Of a stretch of DNA of 33,710 nucleotides, positions 7,541 to 15,387 are shown piece after piece (positions within the stretch are counted from its first letter, which is position 1; each line of letters opens with the position of its first letter). The DNA is from Paenibacillus artemisiicola (GTDB taxonomy: Bacteria > Bacillota > Bacilli > Paenibacillales > Paenibacillaceae), in contig NZ_JAGGDJ010000056.1 of the NCBI RefSeq assembly GCF_017652985.1, positions 1-33,710 of the forward strand, in the 5' to 3' direction. Made by a program: the position numbers and the translations under genes. The notes under the pieces were generated by a model. That model saw nothing but the letters and a program-made list of their open reading frames with translations. It had not been told where the DNA came from and did not search any database.

Positions 7541-7594
7541 TTTACGCCCGTTTTACAAACTTTTAATATGCGAGAAACATTGGCCCTACATAAT
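7541..7594 (+). promoter_or_regulatory. Candidate Pho box array and -10 element for ppk
   Basis: Four hexamers are spaced exactly 11 bp apart: TTTACG (7541), TTTACA (7552), TTAATA (7563) and GAAACA (7574). The Bacillus PhoP consensus is TT(A/C/T)ACA repeated every 11 bp, so the matches are 5, 6, 5 and 4 of 6. A -10-like CATAAT follows at 7589-7594, with no normal -35. This would place the array at about -60 to -22, as in PhoP-activated promoters. The call rests on pattern and on the polyphosphate function of the next gene. Confidence 0.5.
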
Positions 7595-7629
7595 AGAATG
7601 GATATCTACGTTGGGAGGATCCTGGTCTG

Positions 7630-9690
7630 ATGAACAAAATCATGTCGCCCTATTTGAACCGCGATTTAAGCTGGGTGGAGTTTAATCGCAGAGTACTGGA
7701 AGAAGCGCAGGATCCCGAAAATCCGCTGCTCGAGCGGGCCAAGTTTCTGGCCATCGTGTCGAGCAATTTGGACGAATTCATGAGCGTCCGCGTCGCGGGC
7801 ATTCAAGACTTGATGAAAGCCGGCTATTCCAAACGGGATTTCACGGGCTACACGCCCGCCGGCTTATGGAAAAGGCTGATCAAACGTACCGGCCAGATGG
7901 TGTCGGATCAATACCGGACCTACCGCGAAGTGCTGCGGGGGCTGACGCGCGAGGGCATCTGCTTCCGCGCGCTCGACGAATTGAATCCGCAGCAGCTTCG
8001 GGCGGTCGACGAATATTTCCACGAAATCGTGTTTCCGGTGCTGACGCCGATGGCGGTCGACCAGAGCCGCCCGTTCCCGCTGCTGCACTCCAAGGAGCTA
8101 TATCTGGCCGTACTCCTCGGCCGCGGCGAGCAGCCGGAGCCCGAAGAAGAGCCGTTCTTCGCGATCGTGCAGGTGCCGTCGATTCTGCAGCGTTTCGTGC
8201 AGGTCCCGGGCCGGGTCAACAGCAAGAAGCATGAATTCGTGCTGCTCGAGCATCTGATCGAACGCCATATCGCCACGCTGTTCAATGGATATACGACGAT
8301 CGCGGTCGATCCGTTCCGTTTGACGCGAAATGCCGATTTGACGCTCAACGAGGAAGGCGCGGAGGATTTGCTGGAGGAGATCGAGAAGGAGCTGCGCCGC
8401 CGGCGCTGGGGGCTTCCGGTCCGCCTGGAATACGTCAAAGGGATGCATGCGTTCTCGCTGCAAATGCTGAAGGAGGAGCTCGAGCTCGGGGAGAACCTTT
8501 TCGAGATCGACGGACCGCTCGACCTCAGCTTCCTGATGCGCTTCGCCGGCTCGCTGGACGGATACGAGACGCTGCGCTATCCCAAGATCGAACCGGTGTA
8601 CCCGCACGAATTCGAGGAGACGGACGACCTGTTCGCCGTATTGCGGCAGGAGGACGTGCTCGTCTATCATCCGTACGAGTCGTTCGAAGCGGTCACCGAC
8701 TTCGTCATGGACGCGGCGCAGGATCCCAATGTGCTCGCGATCAAGATGACGCTGTACCGGGTCAGCGGCCAGTCCGCGCTCGTGCAGGCGCTGGCGCTGG
8801 CCGCGGAGTCGGGCAAGCAGGTGACCGTCGTCGTGGAATTGAAAGCGAGGTTCGACGAGGAACGGAACATCGCTTGGGCGCGCCAGCTGGAGAAAGCCGG
8901 CTGCCACGTCGTGTACGGTCTCGTAGGATTGAAGACCCATGCGAAAATCACGCTCGTGGTTCGCCGGGAGCAGGGCATGCTGCGCCGCTACGTCCATGTC
9001 GGCACCGGCAATTACAACGACAACACGGCCAAGCTGTACACGGACATCGGCCTCTTCACGAGCCATCCCGTCATCGGGGCGGACGCTTCCGCGCTGTTCA
9101 ACGAAATCACCGGCTATTCGTCGCCGTACGAATGGCAGGCGTTCGGCGTCGCGCCGACGGATTTGCGGCAGAAGCTGTTCGGGCTGATCGACCGCGAGAA
9201 GGCGCATGCGGCGGAAGGGCGGCCGGCGCACATCATCGCCAAAATGAACAGCCTGTCGAATCAGGAAATGATCGACAAGCTGTACGAGGCGTCCATGGCG
9301 GGCGTCAAGATCGAGCTCATCGTCCGCGGCGTATGCTGTTTGCGTCCCGGCGTGCCGGGCTTGAGCGAGAATATCCGGATCATCAGCATCGTCGACCGGT
9401 TTCTGGAGCATTCCCGGATCATGTATTTCCATAACGGCGGCGACGAGGAGCTCTTCCTCTCCAGCGCCGACTGGATGACGCGGAATTTGACCCGCCGGAT
9501 CGAGCTGATGTGCCCGGTCTTCGACGCTCGGCTCCGCGGCGTGCTTATGAACGTGCTGCGCATGAACCTGAACGACAACGCGAAAGCGCGGGAGCTGACG
9601 TCGAACGGCAGCTACGAGCCGGTCCACAACGAGCTCCAGCCGCTGCGGAGCCAGTTCCAGGCGACCAACATCCGCAGGTGGAAATATTGA
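7630..9690 (+). CDS. ppk: Polyphosphate kinase 1
   Basis: PPK1 reversibly transfers the terminal phosphate of ATP to inorganic polyphosphate. The 686-residue product begins MNKIMSPYLNRDLSWVEFNR and has the N-terminal domain FLAIVSSNLDEFMSVRVAGI, a head domain, and the two C-terminal catalytic domains. KTHAKITLVVRRE holds the autophosphorylated histidine (His437, matching E. coli His435). HVGTGNYNDNTAKLYTDIGL holds the second conserved histidine (His456, matching His454). Later blocks are VRGVCCLRPGVPGLSENIRI and SADWMTRNLTRRIELMCPV. The length is typical. GGGAGG lies 12 bp upstream of ATG 7630; ATG 7642 is an alternative start. The gene ends flush against ppx on the other strand. PPK is not part of the standard Bacillus citZ neighbourhood. 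Confidence 0.97.
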   Translation: MNKIMSPYLNRDLSWVEFNRRVLEEAQDPENPLLERAKFLAIVSSNLDEFMSVRVAGIQDLMKAGYSKRDFTGYTPAGLWKRLIKRTGQMVSDQYRTYREVLRGLTREGICFRALDELNPQQLRAVDEYFHEIVFPVLTPMAVDQSRPFPLLHSKELYLAVLLGRGEQPEPEEEPFFAIVQVPSILQRFVQVPGRVNSKKHEFVLLEHLIERHIATLFNGYTTIAVDPFRLTRNADLTLNEEGAEDLLEEIEKELRRRRWGLPVRLEYVKGMHAFSLQMLKEELELGENLFEIDGPLDLSFLMRFAGSLDGYETLRYPKIEPVYPHEFEETDDLFAVLRQEDVLVYHPYESFEAVTDFVMDAAQDPNVLAIKMTLYRVSGQSALVQALALAAESGKQVTVVVELKARFDEERNIAWARQLEKAGCHVVYGLVGLKTHAKITLVVRREQGMLRRYVHVGTGNYNDNTAKLYTDIGLFTSHPVIGADASALFNEITGYSSPYEWQAFGVAPTDLRQKLFGLIDREKAHAAEGRPAHIIAKMNSLSNQEMIDKLYEASMAGVKIELIVRGVCCLRPGVPGLSENIRIISIVDRFLEHSRIMYFHNGGDEELFLSSADWMTRNLTRRIELMCPVFDARLRGVLMNVLRMNLNDNAKARELTSNGSYEPVHNELQPLRSQFQATNIRRWKY

Positions 9691-11220
9691 TCAGCGGAGA
9701 TCCGGCGCGTAGAGAACCGGAGACAAGCCCCACAGCTTCTTGAAATCGCCGGCCAGCGCGTCGACTTCCTTCCGTTCGATGGCCAGAGCGCCGTTCGCCC
9801 GTACCGCTCTTAGATGAAGCGCGCCGTCCGCCGCTTCGGCCTCGAGACGGCCGATGGCCTGCGTCTCGCTGCGGTCGAGCGCGATCGCGAGCTGTAGCAG
9901 CATGCCGAGCAGGGCGACGAGCGCGATGTCGTCCTCGGTGAGCAGCGGCTTGTACAGGACGGCCGTCTGCTTCACGCGGTTTTTGCTTTTGTAGGACGCG
10001 ATCAGGGAACAGATGAGCAGTTCCCGGTGGGACAAGCCGTTCAGCCGGGAGTTGATCATGAGATAGAACGTATGCTTCTTGTAATCGTAATAGTCGATGC
10101 TCGCGCCGATCCGGTGGAGCGTGGACGCGATGTCGAGGTACAGCTTGGCGCTGCCGGCGTCCGCCAGCCTCGGGCAGAGAAGCTCTGCGAGCTGGAGCGC
10201 GAGCCGATTGACTTGCGACGTATGCTGCAGCGGCGCTTCCGGGTGCAGGGCGGCCAGATTGTTCACGCTGTACGAGACGACGTCGTCGAGCCGGGGCTTG
10301 TCCGGGAAACGGGTGGAGTAGAACAGTCCGTCCCGCAGGCCGGCGCCGCAAATCACGTAATGCGAAGCGCCGACCGCGCGGAAGATCGTCCGCAGGATGG
10401 CCAAGCCGGGCACGATGATGTCCACGCGGTCCTTGGACAAGCCGGGAAAATTTTTGCGCTTGCCGATCGGCAGCTTGCGGAGCAGCTCGAACAGCTCGCC
10501 GGCCGCATCGCCCGCGATGGGGTAGTTATGCGTGCTTTCGAACGGGTATTTGACGTACGCCTGGTGCATTTTGCCGAGCGAACGGACGGTGCCGCCGACG
10601 CCGACGAGCGGCTGCCCCGAAGCCTGCTTAAGCCAGGAATGACGGGCGACGGCTTGTTCGACATGCTGCTCCAGCTCCTTCAGGGACTGGTCGGACAGCA
10701 TGCCGTTCTTGGCGTATTGCCGGGTTAGGGAGACGCAGCCGAACGGGAACGACACGGCCTGGACGAGGCTTCGGTCCTTGAACAGGGACACTTCCGTGCT
10801 GCCGCCGCCGATGTCGATCAGGAACCCGTCCCGGACGGGCATCGTGTTGATCATGCCGAGAAATCCGTAGCCGGCTTCCTGCTCGCCGGAGATAAGCTCG
10901 ATCGGCAGCCCGGTTTCGGCCTCGATCCGCCGGAGCACGCGGTCGCGGTTGGCGGAATTGCGGATGGCGGCCGTCGCGACGGCGCGGATCATGCCCGTTT
11001 TGTGATGGGCGCAGATCAGGCGGAAATGATTGACCATGTCGACCAGTTCGTCGACGGTTCCTTCGGGCAGGGCGCCGTTCTCGTCCACGTGCTCGCTGAG
11101 CCGGGCAGCCCGTTTGCTGCCGTCGATGACCCGGTTGGCGCCGCCCGCGGTCCGTTCGTAGACGACGAGGCGGACGGAGTTGGAGCCGATATCGATGATG
11201 CCGATGCGTTGTTCTGTCAT
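9691..11220 (-). CDS. ppx: Exopolyphosphatase / Ppx-GppA family phosphatase
   Basis: The 509-residue product has the ASKHA fold of Ppx/GppA. The first phosphate loop is IGIIDIGSNSVRLVVYE at the N terminus and the second is FLIDIGGGSTEVSLF. GVGGTVRSLGKMHQAYVKYP and RVDIIVPGLAILRTIFRAVG follow. A C-terminal HD-like helical domain contains TSQVNRLALQLAELLCPRLA and IASTLHRIGASIDYYDYKKH. The family releases phosphate from polyphosphate ends and can also hydrolyse pppGpp; the ppk neighbour favours polyphosphate. ATG 11220 is chosen because GAAGGAGG precedes it; longer starts lack one. The stop codon is directly adjacent to the ppk stop with no intervening base, so the two transcripts must overlap at their 3' ends. 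Confidence 0.95.
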   Translation of the reverse strand: MTEQRIGIIDIGSNSVRLVVYERTAGGANRVIDGSKRAARLSEHVDENGALPEGTVDELVDMVNHFRLICAHHKTGMIRAVATAAIRNSANRDRVLRRIEAETGLPIELISGEQEAGYGFLGMINTMPVRDGFLIDIGGGSTEVSLFKDRSLVQAVSFPFGCVSLTRQYAKNGMLSDQSLKELEQHVEQAVARHSWLKQASGQPLVGVGGTVRSLGKMHQAYVKYPFESTHNYPIAGDAAGELFELLRKLPIGKRKNFPGLSKDRVDIIVPGLAILRTIFRAVGASHYVICGAGLRDGLFYSTRFPDKPRLDDVVSYSVNNLAALHPEAPLQHTSQVNRLALQLAELLCPRLADAGSAKLYLDIASTLHRIGASIDYYDYKKHTFYLMINSRLNGLSHRELLICSLIASYKSKNRVKQTAVLYKPLLTEDDIALVALLGMLLQLAIALDRSETQAIGRLEAEAADGALHLRAVRANGALAIERKEVDALAGDFKKLWGLSPVLYAPDLR

Positions 11221-11267
11221 AGTGCGGGTATCCTCCTTCGCGGCCGCTTGTGTAATCGCTACCGCAC

Positions 11268-11296
11268 ATTTTACCATTTGCCGCTGCCTACAACAA
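11268..11296 (-). promoter_or_regulatory. Candidate sigma-A promoter of ppx
   Basis: On the minus strand, TTGTTG (11296-11291) and TAAAAT (11273-11268) are 17 bp apart and lie about 48 bp upstream of the ppx start. The -10 matches 5 of 6 and the -35 only 3 of 6 consensus bases. No Pho-type repeats were found on this side. Confidence 0.5.
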
Positions 11297-11409
11297 AGCG
11301 GTTTTTATTTGAAGCCGGAGGGTAAAAGCCTGTTGTTCTGGGTAAAATCATGGAAGGATTTCACCCGGAAACGCCGTTTTTACGCGGGAAAAAAGCTTTT
11401 ATGATGCCG

Positions 11410-11424
11410 ATAAAGCATTTTTAT
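11410..11424 (+). promoter_or_regulatory. CcpC-type dyad (ATAA-N7-TTAT) upstream of citZ
   Basis: ATAA (11410-11413) and TTAT (11421-11424) are separated by exactly 7 bases. This is the dyad recognised by CcpC, the citrate-responsive LysR repressor of citZ and citB in Bacillus. Its place upstream of a citrate synthase gene is what makes the match meaningful, since the motif is short. A ccpC gene is not in the window. Confidence 0.55.
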
Positions 11425-11552
11425 GTCTTGTTTTGTTTCCTTCCGCATCGAAATCCGATATGATTAAATACGACGATACGGAACTCGAATCCAACTATTG
11501 TTAAAACGTACAATGCATTTTTTAAATAAAAAGTGCTAAAGGAGAGAGAAAC

Positions 11553-12665
11553 ATGACAGTAACCAAAGGACTGGAAGGGATCGTCGCCACGACCTCCTCG
11601 ATCAGCTCGATCATCGACGGCGTTCTGACTTACCGCGGGATCAACATCGACGATTTGGCGGAGAACGCGACGTTCGAAGAAGTGGCTTACCTGCTCTGGT
11701 ACGGCAAACTTCCGAGCCAATCCGAGCTGAACGGGCTCCTGAAGCAAATCGGCGAATACGCGGCTGTACCGGCAAGCGTGCTGGAAAGCCTGAAGCTTTA
11801 TCCGAAAAACACCAATTCCATGGCCGCTCTGCGCACGGCCGTTTCGAGCCTGGCGCTCTACGACGAGCAGGCGAACGATATGTCCAAGGAAGCCAACCTG
11901 CGCAAAGCCATCAAGATCCAGGCTCAAATTCCGACGCTGATCGCCGCGTTCGCGCGCATCCGCGACGGCAAAGAGCCGATCGCGCCGAAGCAAGGCACGT
12001 CCATCGCGCACAACTTCCTGTACATGCTGAACGGCACGGAGCCGGATCAAGTCGCGGTCAAAGCGCTTGACCAAGCGCTCGTCCTTCACGCCGACCACGA
12101 GCTGAACGCGTCGACGTTCGCGGCGCGCGTCACCGTCGCGACCCTGTCGGACATCTACTCCGGCATTACGTCCGCGATCGGCGCGCTCAAAGGCCCGCTG
12201 CACGGCGGCGCAAACGAAGCGGTCATGGTCATGCTCGAAGAGATCGGCTCGTTCAGCAACGTCGAGCCTTACATCAACGAGAAGCTGGCGAACAAAGAGA
12301 AAATCATGGGCTTCGGCCACCGCGTGTACAAGAACGGCGATCCGCGCGCGAAGCATCTGCAAAAGATGTCCCGCGAGCTTGGCAAGCTGACGGGCAACAT
12401 GGAGCTGTACGAAACGTCCGTCAAAATCGAAGAGATCGTCACGGGCCAAAAAGGACTGAAGCCGAACGTCGACTTCTACTCCGCCTCCGTCTATACGACG
12501 CTCGGCATCCCGCGCGACCTGTTCACGCCGATCTTCGCGATCAGCCGCGCATCGGGATGGACCGCCCACATTCTGGAGCAATACGATAACAACCGCCTGA
12601 TTCGCCCGCGCGCGGAATACACGGGTCCGGTCGATCAGAAAGTCACGCCGATCGCGCAGCGTTAA
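11553..12665 (+). CDS. citZ: Citrate synthase
   Basis: This enzyme condenses acetyl-CoA and oxaloacetate to citrate, the entry to the TCA cycle. The 370-residue product is a type I/Gram-positive citrate synthase with YRGINIDDLAENATFEEVAY near the N terminus. The three catalytic residues are in place: His217 (GPLHGGANEAV), His256 (GFGHRVYKNGDPRAK) and Asp307 (NVDFYSASVY). ASGWTAHILEQYDNNRLIRP is the C-terminal signature. The ribosome site AAAGGAGAG precedes ATG 11553. It heads the citZ-icd-mdh group as in Bacillus. Likely control is by CcpC through the dyad at 11410-11424. icd has its own promoter 90 bp downstream of this gene, so transcription need not be only polycistronic. Confidence 0.97.
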   Translation: MTVTKGLEGIVATTSSISSIIDGVLTYRGINIDDLAENATFEEVAYLLWYGKLPSQSELNGLLKQIGEYAAVPASVLESLKLYPKNTNSMAALRTAVSSLALYDEQANDMSKEANLRKAIKIQAQIPTLIAAFARIRDGKEPIAPKQGTSIAHNFLYMLNGTEPDQVAVKALDQALVLHADHELNASTFAARVTVATLSDIYSGITSAIGALKGPLHGGANEAVMVMLEEIGSFSNVEPYINEKLANKEKIMGFGHRVYKNGDPRAKHLQKMSRELGKLTGNMELYETSVKIEEIVTGQKGLKPNVDFYSASVYTTLGIPRDLFTPIFAISRASGWTAHILEQYDNNRLIRPRAEYTGPVDQKVTPIAQR

Positions 12666-12755
12666 GCGACAACTGCAAATGGACGCCGAGGGGACAACCC
12701 CCGCGCCGTCTTGCCTCTGACGGGGTGTTGACGCGCAGCTCGCATTCGGGCTGCG

Positions 12756-12784
12756 TTGCCGGCTCCCGTCAAGTTATGTATACT
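12756..12784 (+). promoter_or_regulatory. Candidate internal promoter of icd
   Basis: TTGCCG (12756-12761) and TATACT (12779-12784) are 17 bp apart, 33 bp upstream of the icd start. A GC-rich inverted repeat CGCAGC-N10-GCTGCG (12734-12755) sits just before it, without a T run. Bacillus icd also has a promoter of its own within the citZ operon, which supports the call. Confidence 0.6.
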
Positions 12785-12816
12785 GAACAAATACGTTTAT
12801 AGGAGGAATTCATCCC

Positions 12817-14109
12817 ATGCAATTGGAAAAATTCGCGCTGCCTACAGAAGGCGAAAAAATCACAATCGATAACGGCTTGCTTCAAGTGCCGAACAACCCT
12901 ATCATTCCTTTCATCGAAGGCGACGGCACGGGCCGCGACATCTGGAAAGCCTCCAAGCGCGTGCTGGACGCGGCCGTAGAGAAAGCTTACGGCGGTCAGA
13001 AAAAAATCGCGTGGTACGAAGTATTCGCCGGCGAAAAAGCGTACAATACGTATGGCGAATGGCTCCCTGCCGACACGCTGACGGCAATCCGCGAATACAT
13101 CGTGGCGATCAAAGGCCCGCTGACGACGCCGATCGGCGGCGGCATCCGTTCCTTGAACGTCGCGCTGCGCCAAGAACTCGACCTGTACGTCTGCCTTCGT
13201 CCGGTCCGTTACTTCGACGGCGTGCCTTCCCCGGTTAAACATCCGGAGCTCGTGAACATGGTCATCTTCCGCGAGAACACGGAAGACATCTATGCCGGCA
13301 TCGAGTACCAAGAAGGCTCCGACGACGTGAAGAAAGTCATCGCGTTCCTCCAGAACGAGATGGGCGTCAACAAAATCCGCTTCCCGGAAACGTCCGGCAT
13401 TGGCATCAAGCCGGTTTCGGCTGAAGGCTCGAAGCGTCTGGCCCGCGCCGCGATCGAATACGCGCTGAAGCATGGCCGCAAGTCGGTTACGCTCGTGCAT
13501 AAAGGCAACATCATGAAGTTCACGGAAGGCGCGTTCAAAAACTGGGGCTACGAAGTGGCCGAGCAGGAGTTCGCGGACAAAACGTTCACGTGGGGCCAAT
13601 ACGACCGCATTAAAGAAGCGGAAGGCGTAGACGCCGCCAACAAAGCGCAAAAAGAAGCGGAAGCGGAAGGCAAGCTGATCGTGAAGGACGCCATCGCCGA
13701 TATCGCGCTGCAGCAAGTGCTGACGCGTCCGACGGACTTCGACGTCATCGCGACGCTGAACCTGAACGGCGATTATCTGTCCGACGCGCTGGCTGCCCAA
13801 GTCGGCGGCATCGGCATCGCGCCGGGCGCCAACATCAACTACCTGACGGGACACGCGATCTTCGAAGCGACGCACGGCACGGCTCCGAAGTATGCCGACA
13901 AAGACGTCGTGAACCCGGGCTCCGTCATCCTGTCCGGCGTTATGCTCCTCGAGCACCTGGGCTGGCAGGAAGCCGCAGACTCCATCTACAAAGGTCTGGA
14001 AACGGCAATCAACAACAAAACGGTCACGTACGACTTCGCCCGCCTGATGGAAGGCGCGACGGAAGTCAAGTGCTCCGAATTCGCCGACCAAATCATCAAA
14101 CATCTGTAA
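12817..14109 (+). CDS. icd: NADP-dependent isocitrate dehydrogenase
   Basis: This enzyme oxidatively decarboxylates isocitrate to 2-oxoglutarate with NADP. The 430-residue product is a homodimeric bacterial ICDH. It has NPIIPFIEGDGTGRDIWKAS, the substrate loop GGGIRSLNVALRQ with Ser112 (equivalent to the regulatory and substrate-binding serine of E. coli ICDH), RENTEDIYAGIEY, and the cofactor block GHAIFEATHGTAPKYADKD, whose Lys-Tyr pair marks NADP use. TAGGAGGA precedes ATG 12817. Codon choice here seems less GC-biased than in neighbouring genes, as expected for a highly expressed gene. The gene is separated from mdh by an unusual 240-bp structured spacer. Confidence 0.97.
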   Translation: MQLEKFALPTEGEKITIDNGLLQVPNNPIIPFIEGDGTGRDIWKASKRVLDAAVEKAYGGQKKIAWYEVFAGEKAYNTYGEWLPADTLTAIREYIVAIKGPLTTPIGGGIRSLNVALRQELDLYVCLRPVRYFDGVPSPVKHPELVNMVIFRENTEDIYAGIEYQEGSDDVKKVIAFLQNEMGVNKIRFPETSGIGIKPVSAEGSKRLARAAIEYALKHGRKSVTLVHKGNIMKFTEGAFKNWGYEVAEQEFADKTFTWGQYDRIKEAEGVDAANKAQKEAEAEGKLIVKDAIADIALQQVLTRPTDFDVIATLNLNGDYLSDALAAQVGGIGIAPGANINYLTGHAIFEATHGTAPKYADKDVVNPGSVILSGVMLLEHLGWQEAADSIYKGLETAINNKTVTYDFARLMEGATEVKCSEFADQIIKHL

Positions 14110-14349
14110 GGGCCGATTCGGCGCCCTTCTCACATTTCTTTGAGCCGAGGCTTGTCCCCTGGACAACCGGCTCGGGAGCAACCGCAAGATCCGCATAGGC
14201 TAGCGCCATGCGGATTTTGCCCGCTTTGCCGCCATTCGCGGGCGGCTTCACGCATGCAGCGCAGCTTTGCTTCGGACCCATTGGCCGCTTGACGCATCCA
14301 GACGCAGTTGTTCATTTGACCGCTTAGCGGCGAAGGAGGCAATACCCAG
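14110..14349 (+). other. Structured 240-bp spacer between icd and mdh
   Basis: No gene is supported here. Two strong hairpins occur in series. The first pairs GAGCCG (14142-14147) with CGGCTC (14168-14173) and, inside it, TTGTCC (14152-14157) with GGACAA (14161-14166). The second pairs ATCCGCAT (14189-14196) with ATGCGGAT (14208-14215), extended by A/T pairs to 14186 and 14218, so four Ts fall in its right flank. A small CCGC-TTA-GCGG hairpin (14320-14330) sits just before the mdh ribosome site GGAGG (14335-14339). No convincing promoter for mdh was found. The region may be a terminator/attenuator or an RNA-processing site. Confidence 0.5.
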
Positions 14350-15291
14350 ATGGCGATTCAACGGAATAAGATTACGGTCGTCGGCGCCGGCTTCACGGGG
14401 GCAACCACGGCCCTGATGCTGGCGCAAAAAGAGCTCGGCGATGTCGTGCTCGTCGATATTCCCCAGCTGGAGAACCCGACGAAGGGCAAAGCGCTCGACA
14501 TGATGGAATCGACGCCGGTCCAAGGCATCGACGCCAAAATCGTCGGTACGTCGAGCTACGAGGACACCAAAGGCTCCCAGGTCGTCATCATCACGGCTGG
14601 CATCGCCCGCAAGCCGGGCATGAGCCGGGACGACTTGGTCAACACGAACGCAGGCATCGTGAAGTCCGTGTGCGAGAACGTCAAAGCGACGAGTCCCGAC
14701 GCGTACGTCATCATTCTATCCAATCCGGTCGATGCGATGACCTATGTCGCGTATAACGCGCTGGGCTTTCCGAAAAACCGCGTCATCGGCCAGTCGGGCG
14801 TTCTCGATACCGCCCGCTACTGCACGTTCATCGCGGAAGAGCTGAACGTCTCCGTCGAGGACGTCCGCGGCTTCGTGCTCGGCGGACACGGCGACGACAT
14901 GGTGCCGCTCGTGCGGTACTCGAACGTCGGCGGCATTCCGATCGAGAAGCTTATTCCGGCCGAGCGGATCGAGGCGATCGTGCAGCGAACGCGCGTCGGC
15001 GGCGGCGAGATCGTCAACCTGCTCGGCAACGGCAGCGCGTATTACGCGCCGGCGGCTTCCCTCGTGCAGATGACCGAGGCGATTCTGAAGGACAAGAAGC
15101 GGATCACGCCGGTCATCGCGCTCCTGGAGGGCGAATACGGCTACGACAACCTGTTCATGGGCGTTCCGGCGATTCTCGGCGGCGACGGCATCGAGAAGAT
15201 TTTCGAGCTCGACCTGACCGGCGAAGAGAAAGCCGCCCTCGACAAATCCGCGGATTCGGTCCGCGGCGTCATCGCCATCGTCCAAGGCTGA
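14350..15291 (+). CDS. mdh: Malate dehydrogenase (NAD, LDH-like type)
   Basis: This enzyme interconverts malate and oxaloacetate with NAD. The 313-residue product has the Rossmann start RNKITVVGAGFTGATTALML. Arg87 and Arg93 (GIARKPGMSRDDL) bind the dicarboxylate and mark malate rather than lactate use. NPVDAMTYVAYNALGFPKNR follows, then GFVLGGHGDDMVPL with the catalytic His180. GEYGYDNLFMGVPAILGG is in the C-terminal part. The length is as usual for Bacillus Mdh (312). GGAGG lies ten bases upstream of the ATG. A perfect terminator follows at 15327-15363, closing the citZ-icd-mdh group. Confidence 0.97.
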   Translation: MAIQRNKITVVGAGFTGATTALMLAQKELGDVVLVDIPQLENPTKGKALDMMESTPVQGIDAKIVGTSSYEDTKGSQVVIITAGIARKPGMSRDDLVNTNAGIVKSVCENVKATSPDAYVIILSNPVDAMTYVAYNALGFPKNRVIGQSGVLDTARYCTFIAEELNVSVEDVRGFVLGGHGDDMVPLVRYSNVGGIPIEKLIPAERIEAIVQRTRVGGGEIVNLLGNGSAYYAPAASLVQMTEAILKDKKRITPVIALLEGEYGYDNLFMGVPAILGGDGIEKIFELDLTGEEKAALDKSADSVRGVIAIVQG

Positions 15292-15326
15292 GCTTAGCGG
15301 ACTTGCAATTGACTCATGAAGCACAT

Positions 15327-15363
15327 GAGACCCTGACCGAGCATCGTCAGGGTCTCTGTTTTT
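15327..15363 (+). terminator. Intrinsic terminator after mdh
   Basis: GAGACCCTGAC (15327-15337) and GTCAGGGTCTC (15346-15356) make a perfect 11-bp stem with an 8-nt loop, followed by TGTTTTT. Confidence 0.9.
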
Positions 15364-15387
15364 ATCGAACGAAGGAGGAGGGGTATC

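Larger units (their letters stand above)
11221..11552. other. 332-bp control region between divergent ppx and citZ
   Basis: I see no gene here. It is clearly more AT-rich than its surroundings. It holds the ppx promoter (11268-11296), a CcpC-like dyad (11410-11424), a possible citZ -10 TATGAT at 11459-11464 behind a weak TTTCCT -35, and an inverted repeat ATTGT-N8-ACAAT (11497-11514) about 40 bp before the citZ start. The ribosome site AAAGGAGAG for citZ is at 11538-11546. Confidence 0.6.

Noticed and set aside
11350..11366. Possible CcpA (cre) site TGGAAGGATTTCA before citZ
   Set aside because: It is one base short of the 14-bp cre pattern and lacks the central CG, so the match is not better than chance.
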